Shown here piece by piece: positions 8,748-17,376 of a DNA stretch of 64,000 bases. The stretch covers positions 930,001-994,000 of the forward strand of contig NZ_AP027764.1 of assembly GCF_036503815.1 (NCBI RefSeq), read 5' to 3'. Under the pieces are notes generated by a model. It worked only from the letters and a program-made list of their open reading frames with translations. It did not search any database and was not told the DNA's origin. Origin of the DNA: Escherichia coli (GTDB lineage Bacteria > Pseudomonadota > Gammaproteobacteria > Enterobacterales > Enterobacteriaceae). Every line of letters begins with the position of its first letter. Within the stretch, counting starts at the first letter, position 1. Made by a program: the position numbers and the translations under genes.

Positions 8748-10196
8748 TTATTCTCCATGCTCATTTTTCTTCAGCTTGCGCATCAGAAGCCACATACGTA
8801 CTGTCCTGACTTTTAAATCTTTATCAGAGACGGATTCCTTCACCAGATCAGCATGATGCTGATAGCCATTAAAGAAGACGTTCAGCACAACGGCGCTAAG
8901 GGTTGCGAGCATAATGCCGCTATGCAGCAACGGTTGCAGTACGGCCGGTAACTTAGAAAAGAAATCGTGAGAGAGCGTCGGAGTCATGCCAACGCCGAGA
9001 CTGATCGCCACAATATAGAGGTTGTAACGGTTAGTGGTGTAGTTACAGCGCGACAGAATTCGAATCCCCGTCGCCAGTACCATGCCGAACATCACCAGCC
9101 CTGCGCCGCCAAGCACAAATTGCGGAATCGAGGCTACCAGCACCGCCATTTTGGGCACCATGCCAAACATGATTAATATGATCCCCGAAGAAATACACAC
9201 CCAGCGACTATGAACGCGCGTCACGCTAACCAGGCCAACGTTTTGAGAAAATGACGTGTGGGGGAAGCTGTTAAACGTTCCGCCTATCATTGTCCCTACA
9301 CCATCGACACGCAGCCCGCGAATAATATCGTGCGAAGAGAGTTTACGACCGACTATTTCACCCAGTGCCAGGAACATCCCCATCGACTCGATAAACACGA
9401 TGATTAACACAGCGGTCATGGTTAGAATAGAAACGGGGTCAAATACCGGCATACCAAACGACATTGGGGTGACAATCGCAAACCACGAAGCATCATGTAG
9501 CCCGGACAAATTGACTTCATTCATCATCCACGAAAGTAAAAAGCCAAATACAATCCCCAGTAATACGGCGACGTTGGACATAAATCCTTTCGCATAGCGA
9601 GTAATGAGCAAGATAAAAATTAAGACGGCAAAGGAGATACCTAAATAAACGGGATTACCATATTGCGGATTCCCTTTACCTCCAGCGGCCCAGTCAATAC
9701 CGACCTGAATAATGCTAAGCCCGATAGAAGTAATAACCACACCGGTAACCAGTGGCGGGAATAAAGGCATTAAGCGACCGATAAGTGGTGCTAATAATGT
9801 GGTGATAAATCCCGCGGCGATAGTGGCACCAAATATCCCCAGCAGGCCGATATCCGGGTTCATGCCAATGGCTATCATTGGTGTTACAGCAGCAAAGGTT
9901 ACCGACATAATCACCGGCAGACGGATCCCCATAAAGCGGCCGATGCCGATACATTGTAATAATGTGACGATCCCGCAGCAAAAGAGATCCGAGCTAATGA
10001 GCATCGCAATAGCTTCTTTTGAGAGGCCCAGTCGGTCACCAATCATAAGAGGAACAGCGACTGCACCTGCGTACATTACAAGGACGTGTTGCAGACCGAG
10101 TATGATCAGCTTTCCTGGTGATAATATGCGGTCAACCTCATCAGTTGGGCGGTCTTGCCCTGAAGATGAGGGAAGTTGGGAATCTATGGCGCTCAT
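8748..10196 (-). CDS. uacT: urate/xanthine:H+ symporter UacT
   Basis: UacT (YgfU, 482 residues) is an NAT/NCS2 nucleobase transporter of the inner membrane, characterised as a proton-coupled uric acid and xanthine importer. About 12-14 hydrophobic segments are visible, with the NCS2 motif region ESMGMFLALGEIVGRK and the QNVGLV segment. I chose ATG 10196 (MSAIDSQLPS) over the in-frame ATG at 10325 because AAGGAG sits 9 bases upstream and the length fits. A sigma54 candidate lies at 10266-10280. It is divergent from ygfT, consistent with a shared role in urate use. Confidence 0.95.
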   Translation of the reverse strand: MSAIDSQLPSSSGQDRPTDEVDRILSPGKLIILGLQHVLVMYAGAVAVPLMIGDRLGLSKEAIAMLISSDLFCCGIVTLLQCIGIGRFMGIRLPVIMSVTFAAVTPMIAIGMNPDIGLLGIFGATIAAGFITTLLAPLIGRLMPLFPPLVTGVVITSIGLSIIQVGIDWAAGGKGNPQYGNPVYLGISFAVLIFILLITRYAKGFMSNVAVLLGIVFGFLLSWMMNEVNLSGLHDASWFAIVTPMSFGMPVFDPVSILTMTAVLIIVFIESMGMFLALGEIVGRKLSSHDIIRGLRVDGVGTMIGGTFNSFPHTSFSQNVGLVSVTRVHSRWVCISSGIILIMFGMVPKMAVLVASIPQFVLGGAGLVMFGMVLATGIRILSRCNYTTNRYNLYIVAISLGVGMTPTLSHDFFSKLPAVLQPLLHSGIMLATLSAVVLNVFFNGYQHHADLVKESVSDKDLKVRTVRMWLLMRKLKKNEHGE

Positions 10197-10265
10197 CAGT
10201 GTTTCTCCTTTCGCCCGCCAGAGTAAAAAGTAACCGTTTACGTTATTGAAACTGTCTAAACATAT

Positions 10266-10280
10266 GCTCGTGGAGTGCCA
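10266..10280 (-). promoter_or_regulatory. candidate sigma54 promoter of uacT
   Basis: The minus strand reads TGGCAC-TCCAC-GAGC. The -24 element is a perfect TGGCAC and the invariant GC at -12 is present, although TT of TTGC is replaced. The predicted start near 10254 gives a leader of about 58 bases before the uacT ATG. The shared 12-base element at 10392-10403 lies about 112 bases upstream, a usual distance for an enhancer-binding protein. Confidence 0.55.
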
Positions 10281-10391
10281 GTTTTTGCGAGGAAGGGGAG
10301 TTAGAGACAGGAATTGCGGAGGCAATCACATAATCGTGGTTAAACCACGAAAATGAGAAGAGAACCTGACAATGGAATTATCTGTAATTTT

Positions 10392-10403
10392 CTCATATTG
10401 ATA
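10392..10403. promoter_or_regulatory. shared regulatory element, copy 1 (uacT-ygfT)
   Basis: CTCATATTGATA, with CTGTAATT just upstream, occurs in the 435-base uacT-ygfT intergenic region (10197-10631). The same 12 bases occur between ygeW and ygeV and, inverted, upstream of xdhA. I infer an activator site, with YgeV the obvious candidate. I found no convincing sigma54 or sigma70 promoter for ygfT in the rest of this region. Confidence 0.55.
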
Positions 10404-10631
10404 TTTCATTAATCATTCTGGCATGTCGCACTCTCGCATTTAATCGTTTTTATCTGGATAGCGCTCTTTTGGTCGGCAATGTTGAAATAATGAAAGCGGC
10501 ACAGATTGAGGGGCAATAATTTGAACTCAGTCGCAAAATTATAATTAAAACGGTCATGCTACCTAATATATGCCCGTTTATTGCATCGCGAAATTTGAGA
10601 AGACATAACTCATTAAATGAAAGGGATGCAA

Positions 10632-12551
10632 ATGAATAAGTTTATCGCTGCTGAAGCTGCGGAATGTATAGGCTGTCATGCCTGTGAAATTGCCTGTGCG
10701 GTGGCACATAATCAAGAAAACTGGCCGCTGAGTCACAGTGACTTTCGACCGCGTATCCACGTTGTAGGGAAAGGCCAGGCTGCGAATCCGGTGGCCTGCC
10801 ATCATTGCAACAATGCCCCTTGCGTTACGGCTTGTCCGGTTAATGCTCTGACTTTCCAGCCCGATAGCGTACAACTGGACGAGCAAAAATGTATTGGTTG
10901 TAAAAGATGCGCAATCGCTTGCCCCTTTGGCGTCGTTGAGATGGTCGATACGATTGCGCAGAAATGCGACCTTTGTAACCAGCGCAGTTCCGGCACGCAA
11001 GCCTGTATTGACGTATGCCCAACACAGGCGTTACGGCTGATGGACGATAAAGGGTTGCAGCAGATAAAGGTGGCCCGCCAGCGCAAAACGGCAGCAGGAA
11101 AAGCGTCATCAGACGCTCAGCCATCTCGCAGTGCAGCGTTGCTCCCCGTTAACTCGCGTAAAGGCGCAGATAAAATTTCAGCGAGTGAACGGAAAACCCA
11201 CTTTGGCGAAATTTATTGCGGGCTGGATCCACAACAAGCGACTTATGAGAGTGACCGCTGTGTTTATTGCGCCGAAAAAGCTAACTGCAACTGGCATTGC
11301 CCGCTGCATAACGCTATTCCGGATTACATCCGTCTGGTGCAGGAAGGAAAGATTATTGAAGCGGCAGAACTTTGCCACCAGACCAGTTCCTTACCAGAAA
11401 TCTGCGGCAGGGTATGTCCACAGGACCGTCTTTGTGAAGGCGCATGTACTTTGAAAGATCACTCTGGCGCAGTCTCTATCGGGAATCTGGAACGCTACAT
11501 CACCGATACCGCGTTGGCGATGGGCTGGCGTCCTGATGTCAGCCATGTTGTTCCCCGTATCGAAAAAGTGGCGGTGATTGGCGCAGGGCCTGCAGGGTTA
11601 GGGTGTGCTGATATTCTGGCGCGCGCAGGAGTTCAGGTTGATGTCTTTGATCGCCATCCAGAAATTGGCGGTATGCTGACTTTTGGCATTCCTCCTTTCA
11701 AACTCGATAAAACAGTCTTAAGCCAGCGGCGTGAGATATTCACCGCAATGGGAATCGACTTTCATCTCAACTGTGAGATTGGCCGCGATATTACCTTTAG
11801 CGATTTAACTTCTGAATATGATGCCGTTTTCATCGGCGTGGGGACTTACGGGATGATGCGAGCAGATCTGCCGCATGAAGATGCGCCCGGTGTCATTCAG
11901 GCTCTACCGTTCCTGACTGCCCATACCCGCCAGTTGATGGGATTGCCGGAATCTGAAGAGTATCCGCTGACGGATGTTGAAGGTAAGCGAGTCGTGGTAT
12001 TGGGAGGTGGCGATACGACAATGGATTGTTTGCGTACCTCCATCCGCCTCAATGCCGCCAGCGTGACCTGCGCGTATCGTCGTGATGAAGTCAGTATGCC
12101 GGGCTCGCGCAAAGAGGTGGTCAATGCGCGCGAGGAAGGTGTCGAGTTTCAGTTCAATGTTCAGCCGCAATATATCGCTTGTGACGAAGATGGGCGTTTA
12201 ACTGCGGTGGGCCTTATTCGTACCGCTATGGGTGAGCCGGGTCCGGATGGACGCCGTCGTCCTCGTCCGGTAGCGGGTTCAGAGTTTGAGCTGCCTGCCG
12301 ATGTTCTGATTATGGCCTTTGGTTTCCAGGCGCATGCCATGCCGTGGTTGCAGGGCAGCGGAATTAAACTCGATAAATGGGGCCTGATTCAAACCGGCGA
12401 CGTCGGGTATTTACCTACCCAGACGCACCTGAAAAAAGTCTTTGCTGGTGGGGATGCAGTTCATGGCGCGGATCTGGTTGTCACGGCAATGGCCGCAGGA
12501 AGGCAGGCGGCGCGCGATATGTTAACTCTGTTTGATACGAAGGCATCGTGA
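10632..12551 (+). CDS. ygfT: iron-sulfur flavoprotein oxidoreductase YgfT (AegA paralogue)
   Basis: About 639 residues. Residues 1-170 are a polyferredoxin module with four CxxC-type clusters (for example CIGCHACEIAC near residue 13 and CIGCKRCAIAC near 88). Residues 190-639 are a GltD-like module with a CVYC/C...CP cluster region, the FAD loop GAGPAGLG, and an NAD(P) loop GGGDTT. With AegA it has been implicated in formate-dependent anaerobic uric acid degradation in E. coli; it probably moves electrons between formate dehydrogenase chains and the purine reductive step. ATG 10632 is preferred over 10617 for its ribosome site AAAGGGA. It overlaps ygfS by 4 bases. Confidence 0.93.
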   Translation: MNKFIAAEAAECIGCHACEIACAVAHNQENWPLSHSDFRPRIHVVGKGQAANPVACHHCNNAPCVTACPVNALTFQPDSVQLDEQKCIGCKRCAIACPFGVVEMVDTIAQKCDLCNQRSSGTQACIDVCPTQALRLMDDKGLQQIKVARQRKTAAGKASSDAQPSRSAALLPVNSRKGADKISASERKTHFGEIYCGLDPQQATYESDRCVYCAEKANCNWHCPLHNAIPDYIRLVQEGKIIEAAELCHQTSSLPEICGRVCPQDRLCEGACTLKDHSGAVSIGNLERYITDTALAMGWRPDVSHVVPRIEKVAVIGAGPAGLGCADILARAGVQVDVFDRHPEIGGMLTFGIPPFKLDKTVLSQRREIFTAMGIDFHLNCEIGRDITFSDLTSEYDAVFIGVGTYGMMRADLPHEDAPGVIQALPFLTAHTRQLMGLPESEEYPLTDVEGKRVVVLGGGDTTMDCLRTSIRLNAASVTCAYRRDEVSMPGSRKEVVNAREEGVEFQFNVQPQYIACDEDGRLTAVGLIRTAMGEPGPDGRRRPRPVAGSEFELPADVLIMAFGFQAHAMPWLQGSGIKLDKWGLIQTGDVGYLPTQTHLKKVFAGGDAVHGADLVVTAMAAGRQAARDMLTLFDTKAS

Positions 12552-13039
12552 TGAAATCGTTAATTATCGTTAATCCGGCTGACTGTATTGGCTGCCGTAC
12601 TTGTGAAGTGGCCTGTGTGGTCGCTCACCCTTCAGAACAGGCGTTGAATGCCGATGTCTTTTTACCCCGGCTGAAGGTACAGCGACTGGACTGCATCAGT
12701 GCGCCGGTGATGTGCCACCAGTGTGAAAATGCCCCTTGTGTCGGCGCTTGCCCCGTGCAGGCGCTGACGATGGGCGAGCAGGTGGTGCAGGCCAATTCTG
12801 CCCGTTGTATTGGCTGTCAGAGTTGCGTCAGTGCGTGCCCGTTTGGGATGATAACCATTCAGTCGTTGCCGGGGGATACCCGGCAACAAATTGTGAAATG
12901 CGATCTCTGTGAACAGCGGGAAGAGGGGCCTGCCTGCGTTGAATCTTGCCCGACACAGGCGCTGCAGTTGCTTACTGAAAGAGAACTCAGGCGAGTCCGC
13001 CAGCAGCGTATTGTTGCCAGCGGTGAGAATCCTCTCTGA
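12548..13039 (+). CDS. ygfS: 4Fe-4S polyferredoxin subunit YgfS
   Basis: A 163-residue HycB/HydN-like electron-transfer protein with four cysteine clusters, CIGCRTCEVAC at the N-terminus, CHQCENAPCVGACP, CIGCQSCVSACP, and CDLCEQR...CVESCP, enough for four [4Fe-4S] centres. The ATG overlaps the ygfT stop, so the two are co-translated and likely work as partners. It has no signal peptide or membrane segment, so it is cytoplasmic. It resembles the N-terminal module of YgfT itself, suggesting duplication. Confidence 0.92.
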   Translation: MMKSLIIVNPADCIGCRTCEVACVVAHPSEQALNADVFLPRLKVQRLDCISAPVMCHQCENAPCVGACPVQALTMGEQVVQANSARCIGCQSCVSACPFGMITIQSLPGDTRQQIVKCDLCEQREEGPACVESCPTQALQLLTERELRRVRQQRIVASGENPL

Positions 13040-13044
13040 AAGAA

Positions 13045-13070
13045 TTCTCCGCGCTGAAAGGCGCGGAGAA
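13045..13070. terminator. terminator between convergent ygfS and ghxQ
   Basis: TTCTCCGCGC pairs perfectly with GCGCGGAGAA around a six-base TGAAAG loop. The stem is symmetrical, so it can end transcripts from both sides, although the flanking U runs are short (TCTATT on plus). Confidence 0.75.
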
Positions 13071-13074
13071 TCTA

Positions 13075-14442
13075 TTAGATAGCCCATCCACCCGCGTAAA
13101 ATGCGACCAGTGCGGCAGTAATGATTACCGTACCAATATTCAGCTTTTGCCATTCGCGTGCAAAGACGCGGCCTACGACCAGTGTCACAAAGCCCAGCAT
13201 AATACCGGTAACGATATTACAAGTCAGAACGATAAACACGGCACACACCAGGCCAGCCATTGCGTCAATAAAATCGTTGAAATCCAGCTTCGAGACGTTA
13301 CTTAACATCAGCAAACCTACGTACATCAGAGCGGGTGCAGTGGCGTAACCAGGGATCAAAAATGACAGTGGTGATAAAAACAGAATCAACAGGAATAACG
13401 CCCCCACTACGGTTGCGGTCAACCCTGTTTTACCCCCGGCGGCGGTTCCTGCCGCTGATTCGATATAAACCGCTGCGGGCGCAGCACCCACCAGGCCGGA
13501 GAATATTGAACTTACTGAGTCACTGGTCAGGGCTTTACCGCCGTTGATGATCTGGTTGTCTTTATCTAACAAATTCGCCTGACCGGCGACGGCACGGATG
13601 GTACCGGTGGCGTCGAACACTGCGGTCATCACCAATGCCAGTACACTCGGAAGTACAGTTGGCTGGAGTGCCCCCATAATATCGAGGCTGAAAATCAGAG
13701 ACTTACCATCTTCGCCAGTCAGACTGGGCATCGCCACCAGACCGTGGTACTTCACCGCTGGATCAAAGATTAAGCCGATGATCGAAATTGCAATAATCAC
13801 CAACAAGATCCCGCCAGGTACGCGGCACTTTTCCAGACCGAAGATGACCGCCAGCCCCAGTAAGCTCATCATCACCGGGAAGGAGGTAAACGCACCGAGC
13901 GCCACCGGCAAGCCTTCAATCGGGTTTTTGATAACCATTCCCACACCGTTAGCAGCAATCAGCAGCAGAAACAGGCCGATACCGATACCTGTGCCGTGAG
14001 CGATACCCATCGGTAAATTACGTAATATCCAGGTTCGCACACCGGTTACAGAAATGGCGGTGAAGATGACGCCCATCAGAAAGACCGCACCCAGTGCGAC
14101 AGGAACGCTAATTTGTTGCCCGAGTACCAGACTGAATGCGGTAAATGCCGTTAAGGAAATAGCGCAACCAATCGCCATTGGCAAGTTGGCCCACAAGCCC
14201 ATCAGCAACGAGCCGAAGCCCGCGACCAGACAGGTGGCAACAAACACAGCTGCGGGAGGAAAACCTGCTTTGCCCAGCATTCCCGGAACGACGATAACGG
14301 AATAAACCATGGCCAGAAAGGTCGTTAAGCCAGCCAGTACTTCCTGACGAACGGTACTGCCACGAGCGGTAATTTTAAAATAATTATCCAGCGCGCCTTG
14401 TGGCTTTGGTGCGTCCGGTGTTTGTAGGATGTCTCCAGACAT
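13075..14442 (-). CDS. ghxQ: guanine/hypoxanthine permease GhxQ
   Basis: A 455-residue AzgA-like NCS2 transporter (formerly YgfQ) with about 12 membrane segments. It was characterised in E. coli as a high-affinity guanine and hypoxanthine importer, paralogous to GhxP. AzgA-type landmarks are the N-terminal DNYFKITARGSTVRQE segment and LTTFLAMVYSV. It follows guaD by 35 bases on the same strand, pairing import of guanine with its deaminase. The last gene of the minus-strand set xanQ-guaD-ghxQ. Confidence 0.94.
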   Translation of the reverse strand: MSGDILQTPDAPKPQGALDNYFKITARGSTVRQEVLAGLTTFLAMVYSVIVVPGMLGKAGFPPAAVFVATCLVAGFGSLLMGLWANLPMAIGCAISLTAFTAFSLVLGQQISVPVALGAVFLMGVIFTAISVTGVRTWILRNLPMGIAHGTGIGIGLFLLLIAANGVGMVIKNPIEGLPVALGAFTSFPVMMSLLGLAVIFGLEKCRVPGGILLVIIAISIIGLIFDPAVKYHGLVAMPSLTGEDGKSLIFSLDIMGALQPTVLPSVLALVMTAVFDATGTIRAVAGQANLLDKDNQIINGGKALTSDSVSSIFSGLVGAAPAAVYIESAAGTAAGGKTGLTATVVGALFLLILFLSPLSFLIPGYATAPALMYVGLLMLSNVSKLDFNDFIDAMAGLVCAVFIVLTCNIVTGIMLGFVTLVVGRVFAREWQKLNIGTVIITAALVAFYAGGWAI

Positions 14443-14477
14443 AATGATGTCCTCACGAGGATGTTAAAGTTTTATTA

Positions 14478-15797
14478 TTAGTTGCGTTCGTACACCAGAC
14501 GACCATCAACGTAGGTGCGGTAGATCGAACGGTCATCGCCCAACGTCATCATCACGAACAATTTGTCGACTAAAGAAACAGAGTTGTCATAGCGCAGCTG
14601 CTGTAGCGGGGTGGCGGTGGGTTCCATCACCACGAAATCAGCCTCTTTGCCAGGTAAAAAGTTGCCAATCAAATCGTCAAGGCCCAGAGATTTCGCCCCG
14701 CCGAGCGTGGCAAGGTAAAACGCTTCATATGCCGAGAGGCGATAGCCTTGTAATTGCAACACTTTGTAGGCTTCGTTCAGCGTTTGCAGCATGTTGAAAG
14801 TTGTTCCTGCGCCAATGTCAGTCCCCATGCCCACTTTGACTTTCTTCTGCCATGCTTTTTTCAAGTTGAATAAGCCACTGCCGAGGTAAAGGTTGGAGGT
14901 AGGACAGAAAGCAATGCTGGATTTGGTTTCGCTGAGACGATCCCACTCTTTCTCTTCGAGATGGACGCAGTGAGCAAAGACACAATTTTTACCTGTCAGA
15001 CCGTACTGATGGTAAACATCCAAATAACCATCATGGTCAGGATAAAGCGATTTGACCCAGGCAATTTCATCTTTATTTTCACAAAGATGGGTATGTACCC
15101 ATGTATCGGGATACTCTTCTTTCAGGCGTTGCGCCATCGCCATCTGTTCAGGAGATGAGGTTGGGGCGAAGCGTGGCGTAATCGCATACAACAGACGACC
15201 ATTTTTGTGCCAGCGTTCGATCAGTTCTTTGCTTTGGTGATAGCTGCTTTCGGCAGTGTCGAGCAGATAATCCGGTGCGTTGCGGTCCATCATCACCTTA
15301 CCGGCAATCATACGCATATTGATATGACTGGCGGCTTCAAACAGCGCATCAACGGATTGCGGATGAACGGTACCAAACACCAACGCTGTGGTGGTTCCGT
15401 TACGTAAAAGCTGCTTGATGAAGAACGCCGACATTTCGCGGGCGTACTCTAAATCCTCATAACGACGTTCAGTAGGGAAGGTGTGTTTATTCAACCACTC
15501 CAACAATTGTTCACCATAGGCCCCAACCATTTCACTTTGCGGATAATGGATATGTGTATCGACAAAGCCCGGTACTACCAGTTTGCCGCGATAGTCGCGC
15601 ACGCGAATGGTGTCAGGAATTTGATGCTTTCCGTCTTCCCATTCGCCAAACCATTCCACTTTTCCCTGTTTAATGAGTAATAAACCATCCTCAATAAACC
15701 GCAGCGCAGAGGCAATCTCTTCCGGGTTATCGATCGTACGGGTGACATCAATAAAACTGCCTCGTACCGCTTTTAACGTGTGTTCTCCTGACATCAT
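14478..15797 (-). CDS. guaD: guanine deaminase
   Basis: GuaD hydrolyses guanine to xanthine and ammonia. It is a zinc amidohydrolase of 439 residues with the metal-binding DTHIH motif near residue 83, HTHLCEN for the second metal-ligand histidine, HCVHLEEKEWDRL, and the GMGTDIGAG Asp. I start it at ATG 15797 (MMSGEHTL) because AAAGGAG lies just upstream; the in-frame extension to 15917 lies within xanQ and is not conserved. The gene follows xanQ by 14 bases and feeds xanthine to the Mo hydroxylases encoded nearby. Confidence 0.96.
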   Translation of the reverse strand: MMSGEHTLKAVRGSFIDVTRTIDNPEEIASALRFIEDGLLLIKQGKVEWFGEWEDGKHQIPDTIRVRDYRGKLVVPGFVDTHIHYPQSEMVGAYGEQLLEWLNKHTFPTERRYEDLEYAREMSAFFIKQLLRNGTTTALVFGTVHPQSVDALFEAASHINMRMIAGKVMMDRNAPDYLLDTAESSYHQSKELIERWHKNGRLLYAITPRFAPTSSPEQMAMAQRLKEEYPDTWVHTHLCENKDEIAWVKSLYPDHDGYLDVYHQYGLTGKNCVFAHCVHLEEKEWDRLSETKSSIAFCPTSNLYLGSGLFNLKKAWQKKVKVGMGTDIGAGTTFNMLQTLNEAYKVLQLQGYRLSAYEAFYLATLGGAKSLGLDDLIGNFLPGKEADFVVMEPTATPLQQLRYDNSVSLVDKLFVMMTLGDDRSIYRTYVDGRLVYERN

Positions 15798-15811
15798 TGA
15801 CTCCTTTACTG

Positions 15812-17212
15812 TTAATCTATCTCTTCCGCTGAGGTAATACCAGGCAGAACGTTTTCCTGTCGGTAGCCACCAGGGAGGATAATATTTAATAAAATCGCAG
15901 TTAATCCACCAGCACAAATAGGGTTTTCAACTAATACATAAATAGAGGCTGGCAATATTTTAAAAATTTCCGGGTCGTAGGAGACGCCAAGCCCTAAACC
16001 TAAAGAAGTGGCGACAATAAGTGTTTCACGGCGCTTTAATCCGTTGGTGATGATGATGCGAATCCCAGCGATGGCAATCATGGAAAACATCAACGTCATT
16101 GCGCCTCCCAGAACAGCCGAGGGAATGGTCGTGAAGAAGCCGCCAATCATCGGAAACAAGCCGAGAATAACCAACATGACCGCGATGGTTCGCCCGACAT
16201 AACGTGAAGCGACACCGGTCATCTGAATAACCCCATTATTTTGCGCAAACGTGGTTAACGGTAATGAACCGACAGCGGAAGCGATAACCGAAACCAGGCC
16301 ATCTGCCAGTACGCCGCCTTTCAGACGCGACTGATACTCTTCTCCCTGGATGGGGCGGCGGGAAACCATTGCCGTGGCGGTGATATCGCCGACAGCTTCC
16401 AGCACGCTAAGCAAATAAATCGTGCCGACCACCAGGAACTGATGGAAGCTGAAACTAAACCCGTATTTGAACGGATGCGGGATGGTGATTAACGGCAAAT
16501 TGCGCATACTGCTGAAATCCACCATGCCCAGGCATAACGATGCGATATAACCGACACATAGCCCAATGGCAATCCCTCCCATGCGTAGTAACGGACTGCG
16601 GCAGCAGTTAAAGCCGATCACCACAATCAAAACCAATAAACCAACGCCGAGATGTTCGTAATTGCCGAACGTACCGCTGCTTTTGGCAGCAAATCCTCCA
16701 CCAAAATCGATAATGCCGACTTTAATCAGGCTTAAGCCGATCATCAGCACCACAATGCCGCTAACGGTAGGTGTAATAACCCGACGTAAATAGGGCAGGA
16801 TAAAAGAAGAGCCGACAACCAGAAATGCGCCAACGAAGGAGACGCCGAGAAGCGACGACATGATTAACTCTTCGTGAAAACCATCGCTTTTCATGCTGCT
16901 GCCCAGCGCAATCATGACTGTAACAAATGAAAAATTGACTGACTGAATTGAGAGTAGGCCAGAACCGACGATGCCATAGCGGTTTACCTGTAACCAGGTA
17001 CCAATACCAGAGGCGATCATCGCCATAGAAACAAGATAGGCGGTTGTTTCAGCGGAAAGCTGTAAGGCCGCACCCACGATTAACGCAGGGGTTACCATCG
17101 GAACGAAAATTGCCAACAGATGGGTAATGGCACCAACGAGAGCCTGATGAAAGGGAGGGCGATCCTCCAGTTCAAATATAAGGTCAGAACCTGCATGGTT
17201 TATATCAGACAT
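15812..17212 (-). CDS. xanQ: xanthine:H+ symporter XanQ
   Basis: XanQ (YgfO, 466 residues) is the well-studied NAT/NCS2 xanthine permease. The NAT signature regions EAVGDITATAMVSRRP and QNNGVIQMTGVASRYVG are present with about 14 membrane segments. ATG 17212 (MSDINHAGSD) is chosen because the upstream in-frame extension has no coding support and AAGGAGTGAAGGG precedes this ATG. It is first in xanQ-guaD-ghxQ, separated from xdhD by a terminator hairpin. No sigma54 site was found in the upstream 160 bases. Confidence 0.96.
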   Translation of the reverse strand: MSDINHAGSDLIFELEDRPPFHQALVGAITHLLAIFVPMVTPALIVGAALQLSAETTAYLVSMAMIASGIGTWLQVNRYGIVGSGLLSIQSVNFSFVTVMIALGSSMKSDGFHEELIMSSLLGVSFVGAFLVVGSSFILPYLRRVITPTVSGIVVLMIGLSLIKVGIIDFGGGFAAKSSGTFGNYEHLGVGLLVLIVVIGFNCCRSPLLRMGGIAIGLCVGYIASLCLGMVDFSSMRNLPLITIPHPFKYGFSFSFHQFLVVGTIYLLSVLEAVGDITATAMVSRRPIQGEEYQSRLKGGVLADGLVSVIASAVGSLPLTTFAQNNGVIQMTGVASRYVGRTIAVMLVILGLFPMIGGFFTTIPSAVLGGAMTLMFSMIAIAGIRIIITNGLKRRETLIVATSLGLGLGVSYDPEIFKILPASIYVLVENPICAGGLTAILLNIILPGGYRQENVLPGITSAEEID

Positions 17213-17351
17213 CCCTTCACTCCTTTTAAAGTAAATTTGATCATCTGAATCAGTAAAATAAATTCCCACGAATTTGGGGCGCAGGACGCCTTGAGAACGG
17301 CTTATCTCATTTTCGCAGTCACTATTTAGTCATCGTTCAAACAGAGAAACA

Positions 17352-17367
17352 GGCCGCCGAAGCGGCC
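17352..17367 (-). terminator. terminator downstream of xdhD
   Basis: GGCCGC-TTCG-GCGGCC on the minus strand is a six-pair stem with a stable UUCG tetraloop 9 bases after the xdhD stop, followed by TGTTTCTCTGTTT. It probably ends the ygfK-ssnA-ygfM-xdhD transcript before xanQ. Confidence 0.75.
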
Positions 17368-17376
17368 ATTTATTAT

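Noticed and set aside
10413..10440. Sigma54 promoter for ygfT around TGGCATGTCGCAC
   Set aside because: The -12 GC is not at the right spacing from GG, so the match fails the key rule.
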